Shown here: piece by piece, positions 38,301 to 50,300 of the stretch
How the letters are laid out: each line of letters opens with the position of its first letter
Numbering within the stretch: position 1 is the stretch's first letter
NCBI GenBank assembly: GCA_020698575.1
Contig: CM036240.1
Location: forward strand, 26,315,211-26,379,210
Source of the DNA: Bostrychus sinensis
Taxonomy: Eukaryota; Chordata; Actinopteri; Gobiiformes; Eleotridae
Direction: 5' to 3'
DNA length: 64,000 nucleotides
The notes under the pieces: generated by a model
What the model was told of the DNA's origin: nothing
The model's database searches: none
What the model saw: only the letters and a program-made list of their open reading frames with translations
Translations under genes and position numbers: made by a program

Positions 38301-41300
38301 TGTATTTCTTCTTTTTCCTACCCTGCCACTCTCTTTCTTTCTGCTATCTTCATTTCCATCCATTCCTCCTCCTGTCTTTTTTTTCCCTTCCATTCCTCCT
38401 TTCCACTGCTATATGAAAATTGTGGTGGAAGTAAAAATACAGGCTATGAAGCCTAGTCCGTAGACATTGGTCAACAAGAGGAATTGTTCTGACCCATGAG
38501 AAAGTCAAAGACTTTTAATGTGCTTAAGTAAGAAGCTGAACCCAGTCACTGCATTAGCATTTAATTTGAATGTCTCCCACTGTTGAATGTCTGAAAAGTA
38601 CAGAGACATTAGGCCACCTAATGAGAGGGCTGGTGCATGCAGCCCTTCAGATAGCTGGCAAGTCCCAGAGACGCATGTGCTGCATGTTAAATTCAAAGGG
38701 CTGTGGGTATGTTTGTGTGCTCTCTAGACTTTTATGGCATTGCATTATAAGATTGCCCACTACAATACCATAATGCTTAGTCTACAGTATAAATCATGTG
38801 TTTTTGAATAGAGTGAATAGACCACCTAGCCTGGCCAGTCAGCTGGGTCTGGATCCCCTCCCACATAAATAAATTTCTACTTAAAGGGGCTATATTATGC
38901 AAATATTGATTTTCCTGAGCTTTCTCCCTTATTATAAAGATACCTGGAGTTATGTTTTGCTTCATTTCCACTTGTTTCCTGTATTCTCTGGCACGACTGT
39001 TCTGAGGTCTCAAAACGCTAGGTTCCACAAGCCCCCGCCTCTGCCATAAATCTTTGCCCACTCCAGGAAGCACTGACCAAACAGCATTCACCCGTTTCTT
39101 TATGGCACCAGTAGAGTACTTAAAAGTCTGATATTTTAGCCAGATAATGTTTGTAAATGTGATACATGCAGTGCTGTTCTACAGGTGACCAAGATTGGTT
39201 TAAAAATATGAATAAAAGTATAAAATATGTCCTTTAAATAAATCCTTCTGTTCCAACCAGTGATAACTGTTTATTAAATGTGACATGTTTTATTTATAGC
39301 TTTGTTTATGGTCGGTTGTCCTGAAGCAGTTCTGGATTATGCTGGTACTGCCGAATTGTCATTGGTTGTAGTATATCTATTTGGTTAAATTTGAGAGTTT
39401 ATTCTGCAGATATTTTTGTGCACTCTGAAAATAATATAAAATAAGCTGCCAATACTATGGAGGACCAAAGACCTAAAACAACATTGCTATACTAAGAATG
39501 AGAAATGTAGTGCTCCTATTTTCACACTCACAAACCGACAGTTGTTAGTTGGAATAGGGAAGGCCTTGTACGAGGATGTTGTATAATTAGACATTGTCAC
39601 CGCTCTTCTGAGCTGTCCTTTTTAGCTCTGGGTCCTCACTGTACATTGCTCCAAGGTTAGCAGTGCCCTGCAGGAGCCAGTGTGTGCCCGAGCATAAGCC
39701 TAGCAGCAAGAGCCATCTAATTAAAAGAAGATGCTACATGGAGGATAATCCTTGACAGATGCAGTATCAAAGACTGCCAGCACTGTGCATAATAATCAGT
39801 GGTTACTCGAGTATATTTGAATTAGGTGACATGATATTATTATTTTGGAAGACTTGATATTATTTGTATTATATTTCAAATGATTGAGCCAGTGCCATAT
39901 ACAACAGATCTCTATCCTATCATCTTTATTTTTTTCATTTGAAAGTAATAATGTCCACCCACAGAAACAACTTGATGTGAATGTCAGATTCACATTTGCT
40001 TCTTTGTATGAGTAAGTTTTAAAACTTATCAAAGTGGAACTCAGTAACTTGGCTTGTTTCTTTCCTGCCTTTGACTCATTTTCCTCAATGGCGTTTCCCC
40101 TGCATTTGGGAGTAAAGCACTGACGAAAATTGAGAAATATAATCATTGCTAGCTTGTTTGACTAACCATGTAGTGCCGCTGTCTTGCGAGGCTTGAGACC
40201 TCTCTCCTCTGTGGGTGGGATTTTCAGCCGAGGAGTTGAGGCTTTGAGGAGGCAAGTCATAAGAATCCACCCCTGTTTGGCGACACTTGCAAGTGTCATT
40301 TTTGGCCCAGAGGTGGCAAGAGGCAGGGTGTGGTATTTACCCCACAACTACTCATTTAACCATCACATGGACTTTTTTTTTTATTTAAGGTAAAAAAAAA
40401 GTTACTAAGTTTTGTTTTAAACTTTAAGTAAGCATACATGCAGAGCTTACAGGGACTATGCACACACCCTGATTAAGTTATCTAATGTGATTCATCTGGA
40501 TTGTGTGTTCATGCACATGAGAGAATTGAACTACCGTGTCTCCAATGCTCTGCTCAGACTAATGGTGCACTTACGTGACCTGGTCACTTGCAGCATTTTC
40601 CTATTGTAAAAAAAGAGAAAATTAACTACTTCTTTCCAGTTTAAAATGAATAAACTTAAACTTACTCTACAATGTGCTCATGAATGCATCATAAACTATG
40701 ATTTTTTTTTCTTGTAAGAGCCCAAAACAACAACAACCAGTACAAAATATGTCTTCGCCTGCCTGAAAATGCCCCCCATTAACATTGGTCTTTAGGTTTT
40801 TTGTTTACATGAGTTACTCTGTGCCACTCTTCAACCATAGAGTAGGTTTTATACAAGCAGCAATCGTGTGCAATATCCAGGTGTCCGATTAAGAGAGAAT
40901 TCAATTACTGACCCCCGCAATAAAAGTAAGTAAGCCATTAACATGCACTTAACAACTTCAGTGGACTAGGGCACTATTTTGAATTCCTGCATGTAAATGT
41001 GTCTGTTCTGTTTATGTTGGTAGCCCTGTCCACACATTCTGCACTATTAAAAGCTGGTGTTGCTGGTCACTGTGAGGACAATAACTCCACCTGACAGCTG
41101 ACCAAACTGCAGTTCTGCGTGCCTTTGTCAGTGCCTGTGTACCCGGTGTTTACATGCGGGTGTCTCTCTCTACAGGGGTGCTGTGGAACCTGTCGTCATG
41201 CGATGCGGTCAAGATGACAATCATTCGGGACGCCTTAACCACTCTAACCAACACTGTGATCATCCCCCACTCTGGATGGAGCAGCACGCCCTTCGATGAT

Positions 41301-44300
41301 GACCACAAGCTCAAGTTTCACTCGTCGCTGGTGCTGAGGAACACCACAGGCTGTCTGAGGTAAGTCAAACTGAAACTTCATGCAGGGGGTTTTAATTAAC
41401 TTGATGTGTTGCACAACATGAGGCAAATATTGATCATACCACACATAGCCTGTCTCCCACAAAGTTGCCCTATATCAGGTAATATAATATAATGAATGAC
41501 CACCCAGACCCATTCACTTTCTTAATGAAGTGGGTCTGGAATGTATATTATTGTTCCAAGTTGTGTCTTTCCGGTTTGGTACTGCTGTTTTCCTGATTGG
41601 TTAAACCTCAATCCTCTTTCAGTTCATCTGTTATTTTGTTCTAGACTCTGGAAATCAAATCCAACAGTCTAATATTTATATCAGTATGGAATAAACAATA
41701 AATTAGGATGGTAGGCCATGCTATTACATCTGTAGGCCGTCATAGCATGAAGTCCAGCATCCCTCTCATGCCCTTGTCAAATTTGTTTGCCCAATATCAC
41801 ATATTGGCCTATAGAGTTGTAAGCCTGATTTGCATATAGAAAACCCTTTGTTTTATTCCATATATCAATATGTGTTGAAAGCAATTAAATTTATGTAATT
41901 TTATATTTGTTTAATAAAAAAGATAATTACATACTATAAGCTAGTTTAAAACATCCCTGCAACATTTGCTGTGATCAACATGCTTAGCACTAGCACCTCC
42001 ACGTGGACAACTAAAGTAATTGCATTCAGTACAATCAATTACAGTCAACCACTAATAATGAGCAAAACAAATAATAAAATATATTTGATAAACATTAAAA
42101 CTAAAGCTATCTGGTTTAAAAAAGCAAACTGCTACATAAGATATGAGCAGGTTTGGCAATTTTCTGTTCATAGCTATACACTGAGCTCGTGTAATATGTC
42201 TAGCTTTTCTCCAGGAGATAATTCCTTTGAAGACTGCTGCTGGATGAAGAACACAGCCTTTAATTGGCGACAGTCCGTTCAAATAATAGTGTGCACATAC
42301 ACAAGCCCACGCCGCATGTGTTTATGTGAGACGTCCAGTGATTTACTCAGTTATGTGCCATAATGACTGCAGTCAGACCACACACACACTTCATACATTA
42401 TAAATGTGGCCTACAGGGATGGTTAAACCCACACAAGACGCACTGTCACAAGCAGCTGTCATTTTGTGTGTGTTTGCCTGTTCGTTTGTAGAGCTAAGTT
42501 TGAATCAAAGACCGTTTGTTTTGAAAGGAACCTGAGTTCGGCTGGAGAGGAGGCCAGAAAACAGATGCGCACTTGCGAGGGGCTAGTGGACTCGTTACTC
42601 TACGTCATCAAAGCCTGCGTCAACACCTCGGATTTTGACAGCAAGGTACACAGAGACCCGCACACTCTCATGATGTTTACATGTAGTGTTTTGTTGGACT
42701 AGATTAGACTTAAATAAGGCATCTAACTGGATTTCTGTCTTCGTTTGCGTCAAAGTGCTGTATTCTTGCTTTTCTAGCAAGCATTTACAGAGTACATTTG
42801 TAGTATTTGTAAAGTATTCTGGGCCTTGAATTTGATATACACAAGGCCAATTTCATAAATGTACAACCAAACAAAGCACCACATAAAGCCCACCCAGTTT
42901 TAGATAAAAGGTTGTGATATTTAAGAATTCTGTTATTCCAGATTCAGTTTTTTTTCTCCAGATATTGGTACTGGCCCCTGTTAGCTAATTGTATAAATTC
43001 AAATTCTTTGTATAATTTTGGATCCTGCCCAGGCTAACATTCATGTGGTCTTGATATGTAATGGCATTCAGCTTAAAGCTCCCCTATTATGCTAAACCTA
43101 CTTTTCTGAGCTTTTTACCAGGTTATAATGTTGTTTCCACCTCTAAAACATACCTGGAGTAGTATTTAGTTTTATTCATGCATGCTGAGGTGCTGTCCTT
43201 CTCAACAGCTGCAAACACGTGGCGTCAATACATGAAACCCTGCCTTCTCCAGGAAGCGCTCCTGCTTCATGTTGCTAATAGCCATGCTAATTAGCCATTT
43301 TATCATGCTCTGTCTATTTCCCATCTTTTAGTACTAGCATATTCTCCTTTCATGTCTGATCTCAAATTCTCTCAACTTTAGGTGCCATTTAGACGACAAT
43401 GCATTTTGCTGAATCTGCCAAGGTTTGATTGCGGTTTGGCCTTTCGTTTACATGAGGAAGGGGTTTCTGTTTTCCAAATCCGCAAAGGTTTGAAAACACT
43501 GGAAGAGGTGTTTTCATCTCACAGCAGGGAGCTGCTCCAGTGGCTTCGCTCTCGTGTAAACTTTGAAAACACCGTACTCACTGAAAACGATGACGTAACA
43601 GCCCCAGTCTGAACAGTGATTGGATGAGTGCACGCCATATGTCAGCTGACCCGCCAGTACAAAATATGAGGCTTTTATGTCTCATACATTCATATTTAGT
43701 CCAGTAACTGTCAGTAATATCTGTATAAGTACTTACTTTTAAGATAGACTTTATGAGAATGGCTCCAGAAAACCACAAGATCCTAAAGTAGCTGGAAAGT
43801 TTCAGACCAGAGCTATCATTTCTTCTGCAGTTACTCTCTGTGTGGTGTAGAGCATTTGCGGGGCCCACAGCACCATTTGCTGGACAAACACGGATACTAC
43901 AGTTTACTGTCATTTTCAGGTGACATACAAATCGCAGGCGGCAGGACTGTTGCGTTTTCCTGGCCAGAGTTGTTGTGTAAATAGGCCCTTAGTCCACATG
44001 TTTACTAAAATTGAGAGAATCAAGAGGTAGTAGTGTCTTTAGTGGATTTTTGTAAGAGAAAGACTTTAGCCCTGCCTTAAAGTGGCAGGCACCTAAAGTG
44101 AAAGTAACAGCTCCCCAAAAGTAGAAATTTAAAATACATATACAATATTTTAAGTTATAAAATGTGAAATATTGATGCAAGTACTGTATGTCCACATTTA
44201 TTTTTAAAAGTTTAAAAAAAGCACAATACACTGTAACACTCAAAACACTACAAGATGAAAGCACAAGAACACAACAAACTCAGAAAAATGCATTTCTCAT

Positions 44301-47300
44301 AGCGAACTGATTGCCTCCACAATCAGGGTCATTAGACATTTACATGCACTTTAAAGCTCTAGTCATAATCAGACTAAGGCAATCATTTCTTGCATGTTAC
44401 TGCACTAACTGCTCACTAAAAGGAAAACATGTTGCCATGAGATAAGAACCACTAGAGAAAATCCTCCTTAGCCTGTTTAAAGATTTTTTGTCATCTGTCT
44501 AAATGATGCTCACTGAAGCTGGAAAACTGTTTCATGCTCTTCACCACACAAAACACCAACCAATTAAAATATAATGATAGACCACGGCTTATCAACGTAG
44601 ACTACTGACAGTATATCTGCATGTCCATGTGCTGGAGATTAAATCATGCTCCCAGATGGACTTTTATGTAGTGTGAAAGTACTTTAAGAGTCAAGTGGCT
44701 CATTTGTAATCCTTTGGGAGCTGGGCCTCTCACTTCTGTCAGACATATATTCTCATTGACATTCTGCGAGCTACAGCACTCAAACAGCATGGGACTAAAT
44801 CCATTAGCCTGGGTCCAGATAGTCTTTCTAACCAGGGGCCCTTTAGGTTCTGTGACTAATTGATTTGTAACACTTTGAAAGGCTGCAGATACAGTAGAGT
44901 TTGTTGTATTGTAGCTCTTGTCATGGTGATTTAGGGAACTCCCACCATGACGCTGCACCATCCAAACATTTGTCTGTCTTCTGTCAACAGATAGTGGAGA
45001 ACTGTATTTGCACTCTGAGAAACCTGTCGTATCGTCTGGAGCTGGAGATGCCCCCCTCTCGACTGATCGGAGGGAATGAAGTGGACGGGTTATTAGGATG
45101 TGAGTCACCCAGTAAAGAGGAGGACTCGAGCTGCTGGGGCCGCAAAAAGAAAAAGAAAAAAAGAAGTCCACAGGAAGACTCAGTAAGTTTGATATGATAC
45201 TGTATTAGAAGGAGTGCATCTATGTTCCCACAGCTCTATGTTCTCAGATAAAGATGATTTTTTGGTAAATGGTGCCAGTTTAACCCTAACCCTACCCTAT
45301 CTTCCTAACCCTAAATGTTAGAAATATTAGAACATGGGGCTGTGGTAACATAGAGCCTAATTATCAAAAGTATCTTAGAAATGTGGGAAGATAGGGTTGT
45401 GGGAACATAAAGCATCATTTTTAAACTTTGTCAAATAGTACAGATCTTAATGTTATTGCAACAAAGTATATTAGTGTTTTTAGTTTAGAAAATACAACAC
45501 TCAGTTATTGTCCACTTAGCAAAGGGCTATATTGATTTTAAACAAAATGGACAAGCACTAAATTGTCTAAACTCTTAAGTAATTCTTGACGTAAATAAAA
45601 TGTACAATATAATGATTTTTTTTTTTTTTTATCTTGTCAAACTCTCAGATTGTGTAAAATAATATTTTTGTCGATAGGGATGTCTGGATGAACCAAGTAT
45701 ACTATTTTTTTGCGATTATAACTGCCATGACCAATCAATAAAATCAAAAATGTAAAAGACTGGGTCAGGCAGGTTGACAGTTGAGGACAAAATAAACAAT
45801 TTATTAAAATAGTTTAAAAAAATTAAAAATCAAGAATTTTTTGTGGCGGCAATAATTGTGAAAATCATAAAATTGTCATATTTCCTCTCAAAATAATCGT
45901 GACACTAAAATGTGACTTTGAGACATCCCTACTTGTCAGTTGTCTTCTCAACTGATAAACCACAAGAACCACATAGACATGCTCTTGGTCATGGTTGGAT
46001 TTGGCTCCCTTGAGTTTAAAATATGAGAACCTTACTGTCTAAATCAGGACTTTATTCAGACACACCACCGTCTAATTTAAGGTTTTGTTTGGACAGTTGT
46101 TTTGTCAGGCAAAGACTAAATGTTTGTCAAATAAAAGTATATAATGTATATACTAGTATATAAATAAATATATACACCTAAATTGCAGTTAGTTATGTTG
46201 AAACAAACTGTAAATACATATTGTGTTATATGCTGCCGTAGTTTGTAACTTTAAATGCATTACAGGTGACTAAGCCTACAATAAATTACAAACTAAATGC
46301 TGTTATTTTTTTCGTGTCTAGTGGGATGGTGTGGGGCCTATTCCTGGCTTCTCAAAATCTCCCAAGGGTGCAGAGATGTTGTGGCACCCAGCTGTGGTTA
46401 AGCCTTACCTTACACTGCTGGCCGAGAGCTCAAATCCTGCCACTTTAGAGGGAGCTGCTGGGTCTCTTCAAAACCTATCAGCGGGAAACTGGAAGGTACG
46501 GCTCTGTTTTTTCTTCACAGTAACATCTATCATCCATCTAATCTCCCCTGCCCTTCACTGCGACACAACTCTATACTATAAGTTTTAATGTCGTGTATGT
46601 GCAGTTTGCAGCGTACATCCGAGCTGCGGTGCGGAAGGAGAAGGGACTGCCCATTCTGGTGGAGCTGTTGAGGATGGACAACGACCGTGTGGTGTGTTCA
46701 GTTGCCACAGCGCTGAGAAATATGGCGCTGGACGTTAGGAACAAGGAGCTCATAGGTAAAGATATCTCAGCATAAAGCAGCTATATGAAGAATTTGACAT
46801 ATGTGTGTGTATTATGATACTCTGCCAATAAATGTTTTAGGGAAGTGATAATGGTGACTATAGATTACATCCTTGTTTTTTTAAATGTTTTACTCCAGAT
46901 CCAACTTCAGAAAATACATGGCTCTTCATCTTTATCCAAAATCCACTCATCCAGGCCGATTTAACTAGAAATATGATGGAGTATTTTGTTAAATGTTAAA
47001 TTGGTTCACCAATAGCTTATGTCTCTTCAAAAAGTAAGAAAAATAGTGGTGATAGCACATAAGCATTTAAAGGTACTGTAAGCAGCATGCGTCCGTACTG
47101 GTTTGAAAATGGTACTGCAGTCAAAATCAAAACAATGGTCTGTGGGTTTCCAGTCTTTCAGCTTTTAACTAAAACAACTTTGTCATTATGTAAAATATAT
47201 TTTTAATTGTTAATAACTCAGCTGTACTAATGTTATCAGTAAAACTAATATTTGGTTTACACATGTTTACATCATATCTTGGGACACATATGGGTAATTT

Positions 47301-50300
47301 TTATGAAATATAAAAAGATATATTTTGCTTATAGAACCTTTTCATAAATGTGCAAAAAATAACAGAAGAGTGAATGGTCCTGTGTTTCTAGTCATCGATC
47401 ACTAGGGCACTAAAAGGGAACAAAAACAGCAAGAAGCAGCTATTTTGTAAATAGTCCTCAACTACCATGAGTGTTTTAAAGCATTGAGCATTGAAATTTC
47501 TGGGGATACACTTTTGGGTCCCGACCCACTGTTGTCTTGGGGTAGGAGGAAGGCATCTGGTTGTAGTTTTGATGACCATTCTCATCCAATCCTAAAGTAA
47601 ACTTGTAATAAACTCAGCTCACTGAACAGTTTACTTTAGAATTGAGAGACCAAATGGCTTCTAGTTTTATTACTATGTCCACATGTTTTGGCTTTATACT
47701 TTTTATTAGTTGTCTAAAGAAAAAATAACTACAGCAATCACATCATAGTACATAGAAAGTGCTGAATAATGCTGGCCCCTCCTACTTTTTGTTGTTGTTG
47801 TTGTTCATTCATCTCCCCTCTTTCTTCTCAGGTAAATACGCCATGAGGGACCTGGTGAACCGTCTGCCTGGGGGAAACACCACGCTGCTCTCAGATGAAA
47901 CGGTCGCAGCCATCTGTTGCACTTTGCACGAGGTCACCAGCAAAAACATGGAGAACGCCAAAGCCCTGGCAGACACGGGAGGCATCGAGAAGCTGGTCAA
48001 CATCACCAAGGGCCGAGGGGACAGGTGGGGTACTGCAGCATGCATTTGTCAGAGTATTAGGTACACTTGCAAGCATCAAAATGCACAAGAAAGGACATGC
48101 TATAGCCACAGGGAAGGTGATTTGTGTGCATTGAGGTTTGCTGTCCCGATGGACTGATGGGATACCAGCTATTTTGAGTCAGCTCTATATAAAGTAGCAT
48201 TCTAGGTTAAAATGCATTTAGGACAGAGTGTACTTTCCATCACCCTGTCGTTTGAACATTCTTAGTTTACACAGTGGTCAAGGTGAGACTTTTGGGTTTC
48301 TTTAAAGGAGGTAAAACATGGTTTACTTTTTAGGGTAACTTGACCACAGTTAGTAAATGCATACTCCCTTAGAGCTTAGGGCTAACTATTGCGGACACAA
48401 AACCTAAAAAAAAAATTTAACATCATATCTAAGTTTGCTTGACAAATGACCTTCTTTACCTTCTGTAAAGCGTAGCCGCTACTTAGCGACTGTGACATTT
48501 TGACATCTAAAATATCCTGGAAACCCTTAATGTTGCATGGAGTTTAGAAGAGTACTCATAAATATATGAATGTTTTTAGGTACTCTGTGAAGGTTGTGAA
48601 AGCAGCGGCGCAGGTGCTCAATACACTGTGGCAGTATCGGGATCTACGGACCATCTATAAGAAGGTAAGTCAAGTGTGTCACTTATTATTGGTATTTGCA
48701 GCAATAATCACATTTCAGTTCATTGCAATGATAAATATTGGTTAAAAAAATAACTCCAAGCTCAGTATCATGTATTATATTAAAACATATTTTTATTCTT
48801 TATTCAAGAGGTCAAAAACGATGGGAGTAGTCCTAAGACCAAATAACTTTTTAGGATTTGCACTTACTATATATTTATATCTTTTTTTGCCTCAGTTGTG
48901 TTCGCTAGTCTCATTCCATCCCATTCCCTAACTCTCCCCAAGTAACCCCAAATCCCCCACACTCCACCCAGCCTGCCCACTCAGCAACACCCATGGTCCA
49001 GCTCACCCCCGTTCCCCATCCATTCCCACTAGGAGCCAAAGAAGGGAATAAAAAAAGAGCCATAAAATAAAATAACTAAATTATAATTATTAGTAACATT
49101 ATTACTACTATCAATTAAAATAACAACAATAGCAACAACAGTAAATAACATTTGAAGGTGGATAAATTACAAAACTTTAAAGTTTCTCTCTCCCCATCCA
49201 CAACCTATGCATATGCTGTAAACTCAAAAGACTGTTATATGTTTTTTTAATATATCTGTCAAAAGTTGTGATGATTTTGTGACATACTAAGGTTTCCAAG
49301 AATAACTTTTGTGAGCCCTTGAGGTGCTCTGGACTATGAAGAGGTGCTGTTTCCTCCGTCATGTTTAGAAACAATTCAAATGCAGTGATTTCAACATTAT
49401 GAGTTTTCTTTAAACATGTTGCATATAATGATTTACCATACCTAAAACCAGTGTTTTCTCTCTGTGTTCCCTCTAGGATGGCTGGACACAAAACCACTTC
49501 CTCACTCCTGTCTCCACACTTGAACGGGACAGGTTCAAGTCCCAGCCAGCGCTCCCCACCAGCACTATTCAGATGTCCCCAGTCAACCACCCTGGTAAGC
49601 TTCACTCAGTTACAGGCTCCATCTGACTAAAATACGCACTGCCACTGAATTGAGAAAACCTCAGGAATCTTAACGTTACAGTGTGTGTACTGTTTTTCCC
49701 TTCCCAGCTGCCAGCGCCACGTCATCTCCCGCCATGTTGGGCATCAAAGAGAGGAGGGACACCGTCAGAGACTATCAGAGAGCACAGTCAACTATGCAAT
49801 TTTATAGTTACCAGGGGGACAATAGTGTACATAAAAACCAGTATACAGGTATGGGAATATTTAATGTACACTTCTATAGAGCATGGATAGGACTTCAGAC
49901 CTTATTATCATGGGTTTTATCTAAGATTATCAGTGCATACAGAGAGCTGTGGCCAATCACATTCTTACAAAGATAAAGGTCTTGAGGTGTGGACACTCTC
50001 ATTGGCTGGTTGGTCTACACCACTTATCACATTTAATTAAATGAAAAAAAGTGTCTATTCCAGCATTAGCTTTGTATTGGCACAATGACGGGGAAAAATT
50101 TGTAGAGTGAAGCTTCAAACCAGCATTACTTGCGTTGTGTTGACAAGCAGTTTAATGCAAACAACCAATGGGCGCATCCCTATTATGCAAGCACGTGACT
50201 AGCCAGTAGTTCAGGTATGTACTACACATTCTCATAATGAAGCCTAAATGATGCCTATCACAATATGCTATTAGGCTATTTACCAGTTTTCCTTAAGTAC

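Larger units (their letters stand above)
32554..41175. other. pkp4 intron (8.6 kb, largest in window)
   Basis: Holds a tRNA-like SINE (34288-34425), a second longer SINE-like repeat (35062-35400), a SINE head (37178-37265), a pair of direct repeats (35593-35725, 37450-37580), a polypyrimidine block (37950-38402) and a TTAA-ended repeat copy (38881-39237). Candidate conserved stretches at about 36340-36620, 39620-39800 and 40150-40330. Ends ctctctctacag. No exon. Confidence 0.7.

Noticed and set aside
44644..45171. 175-residue antisense open frame
   Set aside because: Runs opposite to pkp4 exon 44991-45182; no recognisable domain, and its length follows from the exon's base composition.
45277..45313. 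Telomere-like taaccctaaccctaccct repeats
   Set aside because: Only two or three units, imperfect, inside an intron; not a telomere or a clear interstitial telomeric array.
49177..49605. 142-residue antisense open frame
   Set aside because: Overlaps pkp4 exon 49477-49594 on the other strand; no family resemblance.
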